Below, in pieces: positions 1-12,082 of a stretch of DNA of 64,000 nt (position 1 is its first letter; the number at the start of each line of letters is the position of its first letter). The stretch comes from JBBQSN01 sp963825505 (lineage in GTDB: Bacteria; Actinomycetota; Actinomycetes; Actinomycetales; CAWJMD01), in the NCBI GenBank assembly GCA_963825505.1, contig CAWGTL010000005.1:1-64000 (forward strand). Reading direction: 5' to 3'. The notes under the pieces are model-generated. The model was not told where the DNA came from and ran no database searches. It saw only the letters and a list, made by a program, of their open reading frames with translations. A program made the translations under genes and the position numbers.

Positions 1-1346
1 ATCAGGACGCTCGACGGCGGGCGATCCTGGCGTCCCACCCGCGCGATCAGGTCGGTGAGGCGGTGGAACGACGTGCGGAACGCCGACCAGTGCTCGAGGT
101 CGACCTTCTGCCGCAACCACTCGGCGAACCGCTGCCCGCGCCCGCCCCACCGCCCGCGGGCGAGGGCCTCGTCCCAGCCCTCGAGGTGGTGGATCCCCGG
201 CAGCAGCAGCACGGGCAGGGTGGCGCCGATCATCACGTGGTCGAGCCTCGTGCCGTCGGTGGGAAGCACCTGCTCGCTGAACCAGGCCCACTCGGCGTCG
301 TCGACCATCGCGCGCCGCTCGGGGTCGAGCACCCTGGAGCAGCGCGCGTCGACGACGACGAGCCGGATGCCCTGCTCCTTGGTGCCGAAGTCGCGGAAGA
401 AGCTCCACCGGGCGCTGTCCGGCTGGGCGTCGGCCTGCCAGGCGAAGTCGTCGAGCAGGCGGGTGCGGGCGTCGTCGTCGGTCTCCTCGCGGATCCTGCG
501 GTAGAGGACGTCCTGCTCCAGCTCGCTGGGGGAGAGGTTCCCGAGGTGCTGGTACACCCAGTACGAGGCGAACGCGCCGACGACCCGCTCGCGCCACCAG
601 GGGGTCCGGGTCACGCGGTCACGCCACTCCTGCGAGGTGTTCCAGTCGTCCCGCAGGTCGTGGTCGTCCAGGATCATCGCGGTCGGGACGGTCGACAGCA
701 GCCAGCGGACGCGCGGCTCCATCCAGGTGTCGTGGTAGAGCCAGGTGTACTCCTCGAAGTTCTGGATCTCCGCGGCCACCTCGGTCATCGGGTCGTCCGG
801 GTCGAGCTGGTCCTCGTCCTGCACGCCGTGCTGGGCCAGCAGCCGGGCGCGCTGCTCGGGCGAGGGGATGTCGGCGTACACCTGGTCGCCGGCGAGGAAG
901 AGGGCGTCGGGCCAGCGCTCGTGGCCGCCGTCCATCATCCGGTGGGCCAACGCCACCAGGGCGTCCGCGCCGACCTTCCTCAGGTTCGCCTGGTCCATCG
1001 GCGCGGAGCGGCGGCACGACCCGAACGACAGCCGGAACGACTCGTCGTGGCTGAACGTGCGGATCACGCTCGGCGGGAACCCGGTGCCGGCCTCGGGCCA
1101 GACCTGGTGGTCGTCGAGGTGCACGGTGTACTCGTGCTCGCTACCGGTCTCGAGGCCGTCGAGGCTCACCAGGGCGAAGTGGTGGTCGTGCACGGTCCAG
1201 GTCGGCTCGGTCCGGGTCTCGGCGCCCGCGACCCGCACCTCGACCGTGCAGGGACGGTCGGTCTCGACCCAGACCGTGGCGCGCGTGGTGTCGACGTAGC
1301 GCAGCAGGGGTCCGAGGAGCAGGGTCGGGTCTGCCTCCGGGCTCAT
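1..1346 (-). CDS. PhoD-like metallophosphatase (3' end outside window)
   Basis: Reading the minus strand from ATG 1346 gives about 448 residues without a stop before the window edge, so the C-terminus is missing. A beta-rich N-terminal domain (residues 10-100) is followed by a metallophosphatase core with FGSCRRSAP (about 108-116), LAGDQVYAD (151-159) and MILDDHDLRDDW (224-235). These are the metal-binding blocks of the PhoD/YvnB group of alkaline phosphatase D-like phosphodiesterases. I see no Tat or Sec signal, so this member is probably cytoplasmic, unlike classical PhoD. TAGCCT lies 6 nt before the ATG with no Shine-Dalgarno, suggesting a leaderless mRNA. The natural substrate cannot be told from sequence. 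The long plus-strand ORF over the same bases is its antisense shadow. Confidence 0.88.
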   Translation of the reverse strand, partial: MSPEADPTLLLGPLLRYVDTTRATVWVETDRPCTVEVRVAGAETRTEPTWTVHDHHFALVSLDGLETGSEHEYTVHLDDHQVWPEAGTGFPPSVIRTFSHDESFRLSFGSCRRSAPMDQANLRKVGADALVALAHRMMDGGHERWPDALFLAGDQVYADIPSPEQRARLLAQHGVQDEDQLDPDDPMTEVAAEIQNFEEYTWLYHDTWMEPRVRWLLSTVPTAMILDDHDLRDDWNTSQEWRDRVTRTPWWRERVVGAFASYWVYQHLGNLSPSELEQDVLYRRIREETDDDARTRLLDDFAWQADAQPDSARWSFFRDFGTKEQGIRLVVVDARCSRVLDPERRAMVDDAEWAWFSEQVLPTDGTRLDHVMIGATLPVLLLPGIHHLEGWDEALARGRWGGRGQRFAEWLRQKVDLEHWSAFRTSFHRLTDLIARVGRQDRPPSSVL

Positions 1347-1421
1347 GGCCGCAGGCTACCCACGGACCCTGGACGTCGGCTGGATGAGCCCTGAGGTCCA
1401 CGGCTGCCTAGGGTGAGGACC

Positions 1422-2390
1422 ATGTTCGCCGTCTACGCCGCCCGTCAGTCCGCCGACGACCCGCTGAGCGCGCTGGAGGTGGGGGAGCGTCCGTCCCCGG
1501 AGGTGCCCGAGGGCTGGGCCCGCGTGCGGGTGCGGGCCGCGAGCCTGAACCACCACGACCTGTGGAGCCTGCGCGGCGTCGGCCTGCCGGCCGACCGGCT
1601 GCCGATGGTGCTGGGGTGCGACGCCGCGGGCCTGGACGACGACGGCAACGAGGTCGTCGTCCACGCCGTGGTGTCCTCGTCCGACTGGTCCGGCGACGAG
1701 ACCGAGGACCCGAAGCGGTCGCTGCTGTCGGAGGTGCACCAGGGCACGTTCGCCGACGAGGTGGTCGTGCCGCGGCGCAACCTGGTGCCCAAGCCGGTCG
1801 AGCTGTCGTTCGAGGAGGCCGCCTGCCTGCCCACCGCGTGGCTGACGGCGTACCGGATGCTGTTCACCAAGTCGGGTGTCGCCCCCGGCGGAACCGTACT
1901 CGTCCAGGGTGCCGGCGGCGGGGTCGCCACGGCCGCGATCGCGTTGGGACGCGCTGCGGGACTGCGGGTCTGGGCCACCAGCCGCGACGAGGCGAAGCGT
2001 GCCAGGGCGGTCGAGCTCGGCGCCGACCAGGCGTTCGAGTCCGGCGCCCGGCTGCCCGAGCGCGTCGACGCCGTGATCGAGACCGTGGGCAAGGCCACCT
2101 GGTCGCACAGCCTGAAGTCGCTGCGGCCGGGCGGGACCCTGGTGGTCTCCGGCGCCACCTCCGGCCCCGACCCGTCGGCCGACCTGAACCGGGTCTTCTT
2201 CCTGCAGCTCAACGTGGTCGGCTCGACGATGGGGACACGCTCCGAGCTCGACCACCTGGTGCGCTTCTGCCGCACCACGGGTGTGCGCCCGGTGATCGAG
2301 CGGACCCTCGCGATGGAGGACGCCCGCGAGGGGTTCGCCGCGATGGAGTCCGGCGAGCTGTTCGGCAAGGTGGTCCTGACCCGGCCGTGA
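1422..2390 (+). CDS. Zinc-independent MDR-family quinone oxidoreductase / alcohol dehydrogenase-like protein
   Basis: 322 residues, normal for the medium-chain dehydrogenase/reductase family. The N-terminal GroES-like fold has the SLNHHDLWSLRG block typical of QOR-type members (about 38-49). A nucleotide-binding GAGGGVATAAI motif (about 168-178) and the GATSGPDP and GSTMGTRSEL blocks follow. I do not see the full set of catalytic zinc ligands, so NADPH-dependent reduction of quinones or enones is likelier than alcohol oxidation. The start is ATG 1422 rather than GTG 1413, because TAGGGT ends 7 nt before the ATG, a leaderless arrangement repeated elsewhere in the window. The gene stands alone and converges on a small minus-strand gene. 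The exact substrate is unknown. Confidence 0.85.
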   Translation: MFAVYAARQSADDPLSALEVGERPSPEVPEGWARVRVRAASLNHHDLWSLRGVGLPADRLPMVLGCDAAGLDDDGNEVVVHAVVSSSDWSGDETEDPKRSLLSEVHQGTFADEVVVPRRNLVPKPVELSFEEAACLPTAWLTAYRMLFTKSGVAPGGTVLVQGAGGGVATAAIALGRAAGLRVWATSRDEAKRARAVELGADQAFESGARLPERVDAVIETVGKATWSHSLKSLRPGGTLVVSGATSGPDPSADLNRVFFLQLNVVGSTMGTRSELDHLVRFCRTTGVRPVIERTLAMEDAREGFAAMESGELFGKVVLTRP

Positions 2391-2406
2391 CGGCTGTGGC
2401 AGAAGG

Positions 2407-2571
2407 TCAGGAGCAGACGGTCTTGGGCGCTGTCGCTCCCTCACGCAGGCGGAACGTCTCGCGGTGACCCTCCTCGTCGGTGAAGACCGCGGTCTCCTCG
2501 TCGACGGTCAACGTGCCGCCTTGGTGGGGGTCGTCCCAGCCTCGGGGCGGGTCGGTCAGACTGGCACCCAC
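2407..2571 (-). CDS. Small hypothetical protein, 54 aa
   Basis: A GTG-initiated frame of 54 codons on the minus strand, bounded upstream by an in-frame TGA and ending 16 bp from the convergent MDR gene. Codon use matches its neighbours, with G or C in nearly all third positions. The product is acidic in its first half (LTVDEETAVFTDEEGHRETF) and ends in TVCS. I do not recognise a family. No convincing Shine-Dalgarno precedes the GTG, so existence rests on coding-like composition and on filling an otherwise empty gap. Confidence 0.45.
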   Translation of the reverse strand: MGASLTDPPRGWDDPHQGGTLTVDEETAVFTDEEGHRETFRLREGATAPKTVCS

Positions 2572-2692
2572 CGTCGGCGTGTCATGGCGTCATGATGCGG
2601 GACCACGCCGTCCCCGTCGACGTCCACGAGACGTACGTGTGTACGACAAATGCGCAAGACCGACTGTCAGTGGTGGCATCTAGCCTTGTTCC

Positions 2693-4100
2693 ATGAGGTC
2701 GGGGGACGGCTCGGGGGCGCAAGGTGCCGCACTGGTCGCTGGGCTGCGCGCGCACTCCTTGGCCGGGTTCGCGCACCAGGCCGAGCACCTGCGGCGGGTG
2801 TCTGCGATCACGAAGCTCGTGCACGCGCAGGAGGGGTGGCGGGTCGGGGGCGCCTCCCGTGGCGATGCGCTGGGGTGCGGGCGGGTCACCGAGCACGACC
2901 TCGACGTCCTCGCCGCGGCCGAGGTCGCCGCCGCGACCGGGTCGTCGCAGTACGAGGCCGAACGCGACGTCGTCGTCGCCCGCGCACTGTGCACGGTGCT
3001 GACCGCGACCCTGGGGGCGTTGGCAACCGGGCGGGTCGATGGCCGGCGGGCGCGGGTGCTGGCCGAGGAGACCACCGGGCTGAGCGACCGGCAGGCCCGC
3101 AAGGTCGAAGCGGTGGTGCTGGACGGGTTGCCCGCGGCGCCGCTGGACCGGACCGGCCCGGTCGGGCCGTGGGACGGCCCGACACCGCAGGCGTTCGCGC
3201 GCCGGGTGCGGACCGCGGTGGCGAAGGTCCGCACCGACGTCCAGGAGCACGTCCGTCGTGACGTGCGGGAACGGACCGGGATCTCCACCTGGACGCACCC
3301 GGAGAACCCGGCCCTGTCCACCCTGACCGTCACCGGGCCCACCGACCAGGTCCTCACCCTCGGCGCGACCCTGGACGCCCGCAGCCGCGGCCTGACCTGC
3401 GACGAGCTGGGCGGTCGGACCCGCGGGATGGCCGCCCTCGACCTGCTGTCCGACGCCGTCTGCGGTGACGGCGCCTCCGGGAGCGGCGTGCAGCGCGAGG
3501 TCGGCGTCGTCATCACCCTGGACACCCTTACCAGCGAGGACCCGGCCAAGGACGCCGTCGGTGAGGTCCGCGGCAACGGCGTCCCGGTGCCTGTGTCCGC
3601 TGCGGTCGCGCGCGTCGTCGCCGGCCAGGCAATGGACCGCGGTGCTTCGACGTGCATCCTGCTGACCGACACCGACGGCCACCTCACTCGGCTGCTTCGC
3701 ATCGGGCATACGCCTGAGAACCGTTGGACCAGAAGCACTCTGCTCGAAGTGACGCGCCGAGCGCTGCAGCAGCGACCCGAACCGCGGCACGAGACCGGGT
3801 CGTACGTGCCGACCGTCGAGATCGCCGACTTCGTCGCCGCCCGAGACCCGGTCTGCACCTTCCCCGGCTGCGCCGTCCCTGCCTCACGCTGCGACCTCGA
3901 CCACACAATCCCCCACCCCAGAGGACCCACGAGCGCCCAGAACCTCGGCCCCAGATCGCGCCGATGCCACCGCTACAAGACCGCCGCCCTCTGGCACTGC
4001 CGCACGCTCATCAACGAGCTCCGGCACCGTCATCGCCCACGAATGGACCTCACCACTCGGCACCCGCCAGGTCGTCGAGGTCGAATCCCTGCCCTGGTGA
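2693..4100 (+). pseudogene. DUF222 / HNH endonuclease-domain protein with C-terminal frameshift
   Basis: Residues 1-380 are a DUF222 (13E12-type) protein: a helical N-terminal region, then an HNH domain with CTFPGC and DLDHTIPHP. After ...ALWHCRTLIN the frame breaks. The next reading frame continues with the family's usual ending (GTVIAHEWTSPLGTRQVVEV, then ESLPW and TGA at 4098-4100), while the original frame runs on meaninglessly to 4381 across the PadR gene. One extra base near 4013-4022 explains this. The second metal-binding pair reads RSRRCHR where CxxC is usual, so one Cys also appears lost. These proteins occur in many copies in actinobacterial genomes and their role is unclear. The start is ATG 2693, 6 nt after TAGCCT. 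A sequencing error is the alternative to real decay. Confidence 0.75.
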
Positions 4101-4104
4101 CACG

Positions 4105-4142
4105 CAGCAGCGCCGCCCGGTCGGATCCGGGCGGCGCTGCTG
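4105..4142. terminator. Bidirectional hairpin terminator
   Basis: A perfect 16-bp inverted repeat (CAGCAGCGCCGCCCGG, loop TCGGAT, then its complement). It sits between the stop of the HNH gene (4100) and the stop of the convergent small gene (4160). The position and perfect stem indicate a transcription terminator serving both strands. No long T run follows. Confidence 0.7.
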
Positions 4143-4159
4143 GCGGCGGGGCTCGGGCC

Positions 4160-4318
4160 TCAGCTGGCGTGCAGGGCCCGCTCGAGGTGGTCGTCGGCGG
4201 TGAGGTGCCGGCGGCGGGCCTTCTGCTGGCCGCGCAGGGCGCGGGCCAGGCGGGTGGTGGCGGCGGAGGTGATGTCCTCGCGGTGCCGCTGGGCGATCAT
4301 GCGCTCGTCGACGTACAT
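4160..4318 (-). CDS. Small basic hypothetical protein, 52 aa, PadR operon
   Basis: 52 codons from ATG 4318, preceded at 7 nt by a strong AAGGAG ribosome-binding site. The gene begins 22 bp after the PadR stop, so it is the third gene of the DUF4097-PadR operon. The product is mostly helical and rich in Arg and His (MYVDERMIAQRHREDI at the start, then ALRGQQKARRRH). It has no membrane segment or signal peptide, and a nucleic-acid contact is conceivable from charge alone. I do not recognise a named family. The strong ribosome-binding site and the terminator just beyond the stop make the gene credible. Confidence 0.65.
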   Translation of the reverse strand: MYVDERMIAQRHREDITSAATTRLARALRGQQKARRRHLTADDHLERALHAS

Positions 4319-4340
4319 GGCGTGCTCCTTCGCTTCTCGT

Positions 4341-4973
4341 TCACTGGCGGGGCTGCGACAGGACGTCGCGGATGGTGGTGACGGCCTGGACGAGCGCCGC
4401 CTCGATCTGGTCGGCCTGGTCGGTCGTGACGCCGTGACGCCTTGCCAGGGAACGGATCTCGCTACGGGCTCGGGCCACGGCCGACTCGGCGCGACCGAGG
4501 CCGTCCTTGGACCGCTTGCCCGGGTCGGGCGTCCAGTCGTCGCCCCACCCGGTGGTGGCCTCGTGGGTGGCCTGCCGCGAGGCGGTGCGAGCCGCCTTGG
4601 CGGCCGCCTTGAGCTCGTCGCGCAGGCTCATGCTCGCCGAGCGCACCTGGTCGCGGACCTCCGCGGCCAGCCGGCGCACCGACTCGCTGATCTCGGCATC
4701 GAGGTCGTCCAGGTCCGCTGTGCGGGAACGGACCTCGGCGCGGCCCGCCTCGGTGATGCGGTAGACCGCCTTGCGGCCCTCGTCCTCCCGCTCGACCAGG
4801 CCCTCCTCCTCCAGCCGGGCGAGCCGCGGGTACACGGTGCCGGCGCTGGGGGAGTACATGCCGTCGAACCGCTCCTCGAGCGCCCGGATCACCTCGTAGC
4901 CATGACGCGGGGCCTCGTCGAGCAGGCTGAGCAGGTACAGCCGGAGCTGGCCGTGCCCGAAGACGGGGCTCAC
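4341..4973 (-). CDS. PadR-family transcriptional regulator
   Basis: 210 residues. The first 85 form the PadR winged helix: LRLYLLSLLDEAPRHGYEVI, then the Y-S-P-S-x-G-T-V-Y-P-x-L-x-x-L-E-x-x-G signature and a GRKAVYRIT wing. The rest is a long, charged helical region, longer than the usual PadR C-terminal dimer helix. The GTG start overlaps the TGA of the upstream DUF4097 gene by 4 bp (GTGA), so the two are translationally coupled. PadR proteins normally repress their own operon, and the AT-rich repeats upstream of DUF4097 are the obvious operator. The ligand is unknown. Beta-strand DUF4097 proteins often accompany PadR or anti-sigma-type regulators. Confidence 0.88.
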   Translation of the reverse strand: MSPVFGHGQLRLYLLSLLDEAPRHGYEVIRALEERFDGMYSPSAGTVYPRLARLEEEGLVEREDEGRKAVYRITEAGRAEVRSRTADLDDLDAEISESVRRLAAEVRDQVRSASMSLRDELKAAAKAARTASRQATHEATTGWGDDWTPDPGKRSKDGLGRAESAVARARSEIRSLARRHGVTTDQADQIEAALVQAVTTIRDVLSQPRQ

Positions 4974-5821
4974 AGGAACTTCCCCACGGACGCCTGGGCG
5001 TCGCGCTCGGGGGCGCGCAGCACCGTGACGTCGCCGGAGACGGTCTGCGCCACGAGCTTGACGTCGGGGTGGCCGTCGCGCAGCACGCCCTCGACCTTGC
5101 CCGGCCGGCGTGAGACCTGCTCCGAGCCGGCGGTCACCCGTCCGGACACCGACTTGGCGGTGACCTCGTAGCCGGCGTCGGCCGGGATGCGCACCACGAC
5201 GTCGCCGGAGACGGACTTGGTGAGCAGCGTGCTCGGAGCGGACTGCAGGTCGACCGTGAGCGAGCCGCTCACGGTGTTGGCCCGCAGGTGCTCCATCGAC
5301 ACGGCCTGGACCGTGAGCGACCCGGAGACCGTGTTGCCCGACAGCGGGCCCTCCTGGTGCCGCACCTCGATCGAGCCCGAGACGGTCTTGGCGTCGACGT
5401 GGCCGCGCACGTGGTCGACCACGATCGTGCCGGAGACCGTCTGCACCTTCGCGTCGGCGGTGGTGCCGCTGACCAGCCCCTCGGCGGACACGGTGCCCAG
5501 GTGGACGGTGACCCCGCGGGGGACGGCGATGCTGACCTCGGCGCGGTCGTCGGAGCGGAAGATGGCCCCGGAGACGATGCCGTCGAGCATGCCCTCCCAC
5601 TTCAGCTTCGGGTGGGACACCTCGAGCCGGCCGTTGCTCCAGCTGATCTCCAGCGGGCGACCGCTGATCCTGCTCACCTCGACGGTGATCGTGTCCAGGT
5701 CGTCGTGGGCCACGACGTCGACCTGCCCCGCCAGCAGGCGGACGCCCACGTGCTGGGGGACCTCGTCCGGCCCGCCGACCTCGATCACCCGCGGACCGTC
5801 CACGCTCCACTGCTCCGACAT
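4970..5821 (-). CDS. DUF4097-family beta-strand-repeat protein
   Basis: 283 residues, mostly a ladder of short beta repeats each built around T-V-S-G-[SD]-[LIV]-x-V, at least eight copies between residues 110 and 275. This is the DUF4097/DUF4098 adhesin-like beta-helix family. There is no signal peptide or membrane helix, so the protein appears cytoplasmic. It is the first gene of an operon with PadR and a 52-aa protein. The ATG at 5821 has AGGAG 7-8 nt upstream. Function in the family is not established; co-expression with PadR suggests a sensory or scaffold role in envelope stress, which is inference. Confidence 0.8.
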   Translation of the reverse strand: MSEQWSVDGPRVIEVGGPDEVPQHVGVRLLAGQVDVVAHDDLDTITVEVSRISGRPLEISWSNGRLEVSHPKLKWEGMLDGIVSGAIFRSDDRAEVSIAVPRGVTVHLGTVSAEGLVSGTTADAKVQTVSGTIVVDHVRGHVDAKTVSGSIEVRHQEGPLSGNTVSGSLTVQAVSMEHLRANTVSGSLTVDLQSAPSTLLTKSVSGDVVVRIPADAGYEVTAKSVSGRVTAGSEQVSRRPGKVEGVLRDGHPDVKLVAQTVSGDVTVLRAPERDAQASVGKFL

Positions 5822-5842
5822 CGTCCTGCTCCTCAGATTCGC

Positions 5843-5907
5843 GTTATATCGCGTTGACGAGACTCACGTTATATCGCGAGTTCGCGAGAGTCAAGATATA
5901 TCGCGAG
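5843..5907 (-). promoter_or_regulatory. Promoter/operator with three TATATCGCG repeats for the DUF4097-PadR operon
   Basis: Three near-identical direct repeats, GTTATATCGCG (5843), GTTATATCGCGAG (5868) and GATATATCGCGAG (5895), lie 25-27 bp apart, about two to two and a half helical turns. They stand out as AT islands in very GC-rich DNA. On the minus strand they provide TATAAC-like -10 boxes, and TTGACT (complement of 5889-5894) could serve as -35. Such spacing fits cooperative binding of the PadR product to its own promoter. Binding is inferred, not shown. Confidence 0.6.
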
Positions 5908-5968
5908 TTCGGGCGCGGCCTGGGGACGGCGACCCGGACCGCGGCGTCCGGGACGGCAGACTGACCAC

Positions 5969-6388
5969 GTGCAGCAACCCCACCACGTGCCGCCACCCCT
6001 CCACCTGCCGCAGCGACCCCTCGGGGCCGGCGCCCGCGTGCTCGCGGGTGTGGTGGTCCTGGTCGGGTCGATGGTCGGGACGGTGCTCACGTTCTACGCG
6101 CTGGGCGCCGTGGTCGACCTGCTCGTCGACCGAGGAGCGGTCGTCTGCGGCGAGACGGTCGGGTGCGGGATCGGGGTGGGCTTCCTGCTGGTCCTCACCG
6201 GCGTCGCGGCGGCGGCCCTCGGCGTCGCGGCCGCCCTGGTGCTGCCGTTCGTCCTGCCCGCGAGCTGGAGCACCGCCCGGGCGATGCGGTGCGCCGCCGC
6301 GGTCACCGGGGTCGTCGTGCTGCTCGCGACGGTCGCGATGCTGCTGGTGTGGCTCAGCGGCGCCGGCGGCGACCCGCCCCCGGCCTGA
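5969..6388 (+). CDS. Small multi-pass membrane protein, unknown function
   Basis: 139 residues from GTG 5969. A Pro-rich cytoplasmic start (residues 1-20) is followed by three hydrophobic segments at about 23-48, 67-98 and 108-131. The loop after the first contains two cysteines (VCGETVGCG) that could form a disulfide. It is divergent from the PadR operon and convergent with the SGNH hydrolase. An 8-bp inverted repeat (GGCCTGAC, 6382, and GTCAGGCC, 6417) brackets the two stop codons. I recognise no family. Confidence 0.6.
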   Translation: MQQPHHVPPPLHLPQRPLGAGARVLAGVVVLVGSMVGTVLTFYALGAVVDLLVDRGAVVCGETVGCGIGVGFLLVLTGVAAAALGVAAALVLPFVLPASWSTARAMRCAAAVTGVVVLLATVAMLLVWLSGAGGDPPPA

Positions 6389-6417
6389 CGGGAGCGCAAC
6401 CTGCTGGGCGACCGGGG

Positions 6418-7029
6418 TCAGGCCTGCGGGACGCCCAACCAGTCGTGCCAGCCGCCGTGCAGCACCAACCAGGCCACCAGCCCGTACCCGGCCTGGCCGG
6501 GGTGCGCGCCGTCACCGGCCGCCAGGTCGGCGAACCACTGCTCGTGGGACGACAGCGGGCCGTAGCAGTCGACGTACGGCACCGACCGGCGGTCGCAGAC
6601 GTCGGCGAAGGCGGTGGACAGGTGGGCGACGCGCTCGTTGCGGGCGGCGTCCTGGCTCGGCTGCGGCCCCACGACGAAGGTGCGCACCGAGCGCGACATC
6701 GCGTCGTCGAGGACGTTGGCCAGGTTCAACCGGCTGCGGGCCAGGCTGGTGCCGGCGTCGAGGTCGGCGGTGCCCAGCCCGACGACGAGCCGGTTGTCGG
6801 AGGCGTCGCCGAAACGGCGTGCGGTCTCGGTCTGCCACCGCTCGAGCAGTCCGGGTGTGCCCTCACCGGGAACGCCGAGCGGGAACACCGCCAGGCCACC
6901 TGGGGGGTGCGGCGTGCGCGCCGCGACCCTCCCGGTCCAGCCGAGCGACTTGGGGTCACCGACACCGGCGACGAGGTCGTCGCCGACGACGCAGATCCGC
7001 AGGCCGCCGGGAGTGCTCTCGTCCGTCAC
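6418..7029 (-). CDS. SGNH/GDSL-type hydrolase
   Basis: 203 residues. The N-terminal ICVVGDDLVAGVGDP has the layout of block I of SGNH hydrolases, but D-D replaces the usual catalytic G-D-S; RICVVGDSLVAG would be the norm. GLGTADLDAG resembles block III (GxND) without its Asn, and DGAHPGQAGYG near the C-terminus supplies the D-x-x-H block V. The missing catalytic Ser means it may be a non-canonical or inactive member. There is no signal peptide. The GTG start at 7029 is preceded by AAGGGG. The gene follows DUF6104 and kgd on the same strand. Substrate unknown. Confidence 0.7.
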   Translation of the reverse strand: MTDESTPGGLRICVVGDDLVAGVGDPKSLGWTGRVAARTPHPPGGLAVFPLGVPGEGTPGLLERWQTETARRFGDASDNRLVVGLGTADLDAGTSLARSRLNLANVLDDAMSRSVRTFVVGPQPSQDAARNERVAHLSTAFADVCDRRSVPYVDCYGPLSSHEQWFADLAAGDGAHPGQAGYGLVAWLVLHGGWHDWLGVPQA

Positions 7030-7045
7030 ACCCCTTGTCTACCAG

Positions 7046-7225
7046 TCAGTCCTCGTCGTCGTCGCCGAGGCGCGCGAGCCAGGTGGCGAGCCGTTCGACG
7101 GGCGTCTCGAACTCGGGGTTCAGGTCGACGAACACGCGCAGCTGCTCGGCCACCCAGGCGAGGGTGACCTCGTCGTCGCCGCGCCGGTGCTCGAGCTCCT
7201 CGATGCCGCGGTCGGTGAAGTACAC
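7046..7225 (-). CDS. DUF6104 family small protein
   Basis: 59 residues from GTG 7225, only 11 bp after the kgd stop, so very likely cotranscribed with kgd. The sequence begins VYFTDRGIEELEHRRGDDEV and ends in a short acidic tail. This compact family is regularly found next to kgd (sucA) in actinobacteria. It is soluble, helical and acidic. The genomic link suggests it affects the 2-oxoglutarate enzyme or its expression, but no function is known. The GTG reading is supported by the family's usual M-Y-F-T-D-R-G start. Confidence 0.75.
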   Translation of the reverse strand: MYFTDRGIEELEHRRGDDEVTLAWVAEQLRVFVDLNPEFETPVERLATWLARLGDDDED

Positions 7226-7236
7226 GTCAGCTCTCG

Positions 7237-11163
<3,927 letters not shown>

Positions 11164-11212
11164 GGCGCTGATCGCCCTCTTCCGCTTCACGGTGGCCGCA
11201 ACTGTGCCTTCA

Positions 11213-11241
11213 ACCCTAGTCCCCCTGTGCTCGCGCGAGCA
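11213..11241 (-). promoter_or_regulatory. Candidate kgd promoter with 14-bp palindrome
   Basis: On the minus strand TAGGGT (complement of 11213-11218) is a good -10 box. The perfect palindrome TGCTCGCGCGAGCA (11228-11241) lies where the -35 would fall, 9 bp upstream. A dimeric regulator bound there would block or contact polymerase. No specific regulator is recognised. The sequence is GC-rich, so chance is a real alternative. Confidence 0.4.
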
Positions 11242-11278
11242 GGCGGGACGGACGGGCCGATCCGCCCCGCCGGGTGAG

Positions 11279-12082
11279 TCAGGTCACGTCGCGGCGCAGG
11301 GTGAGCGCCGCTCCGACGCCTGCGGTGACCGCGGCGTACCCGACGAGCACGATCAGCGCGAGCCACCAGGGCAGGATCTCGATGACCGGGCCGCCCGGAC
11401 CGGTGTCCGTCGTCGGCGTGAGCATCGCGCCGGTGGCCGCGCTCGGGAGCCACTTGACCAGGTCCGGCCCCCACGACACGAAGCCCAGCGCCACCTGGGC
11501 GATGAACTCGATGAAGATGAAGCCGATGCCGAGCAGGATCGCGACGACCTGGTTGCCCACCAGGGTGCCGACCCCGACGCCGATGAGACCCCAGAGGACG
11601 AAGGCGAGCAGGGCCAGCGCCATCGCCCTCGGCAGGCCGTCGGCGCCCAGGTTCAGCTCGATGCCACGCGCCGAGAGGATCAGCACGGTCACGGCGAACG
11701 CGACGCCCAGGCCCACCAGGCCGTACAGCACGGCGTACAGCGCGGTGACGAGCCACTTGGCGAGCACCAGCCGCGGACGGCGGGGCACCGCGAGGATCGT
11801 CGGGGTGATGGTCTGGTGCCGGTACTCGGTGCTGACCACGAGGATCCCGAGCACCAGCGTGAACACGTACCCGAACGAGGTGAGCCCGCTGGTGTAGAAG
11901 GAGCGCGCGACGGAGTCGTCGGTCGCCGGCGTCGGTGCCACCGCACCCGGGGCGAACTCCACGCCCGCCGTGAACCCGTTGGGCAGGGCCCACAGGGCAG
12001 CCCAGACGGTCAGGCCGATGAGCATCCCCCACCAGACCTTGGTGGTGCGGACCTTCAGCATCTCCGCGGACACCGCGCTCAT
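11279..12082 (-). CDS. ABC-2 type transporter permease
   Basis: 267 residues with six predicted membrane segments: one near residues 18-38, a pair around 68-120, then about 135-165, 170-195 and 235-260. The layout (a cytoplasmic start MSAVSAEMLKVRTTKVWW, then a large first external loop) is that of ABC-2 export permeases such as the NatB/DrrB-like group. Its ATG overlaps the TGA of the ATPase gene (ATGA), so the two form one transporter. The substrate could be an antibiotic, a lipid or Na+, and cannot be told from sequence. Confidence 0.85.
   Translation of the reverse strand: MSAVSAEMLKVRTTKVWWGMLIGLTVWAALWALPNGFTAGVEFAPGAVAPTPATDDSVARSFYTSGLTSFGYVFTLVLGILVVSTEYRHQTITPTILAVPRRPRLVLAKWLVTALYAVLYGLVGLGVAFAVTVLILSARGIELNLGADGLPRAMALALLAFVLWGLIGVGVGTLVGNQVVAILLGIGFIFIEFIAQVALGFVSWGPDLVKWLPSAATGAMLTPTTDTGPGGPVIEILPWWLALIVLVGYAAVTAGVGAALTLRRDVT

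Noticed and set aside
63..1394. 443-residue plus-strand ORF
   Set aside because: Antisense shadow of the PhoD-like gene; low-complexity Val/Gly/Arg composition and no family features.
4101..4381. C-terminal extension of the DUF222 gene
   Set aside because: Out of frame after a one-base shift and overlapping the small gene and PadR on the other strand.
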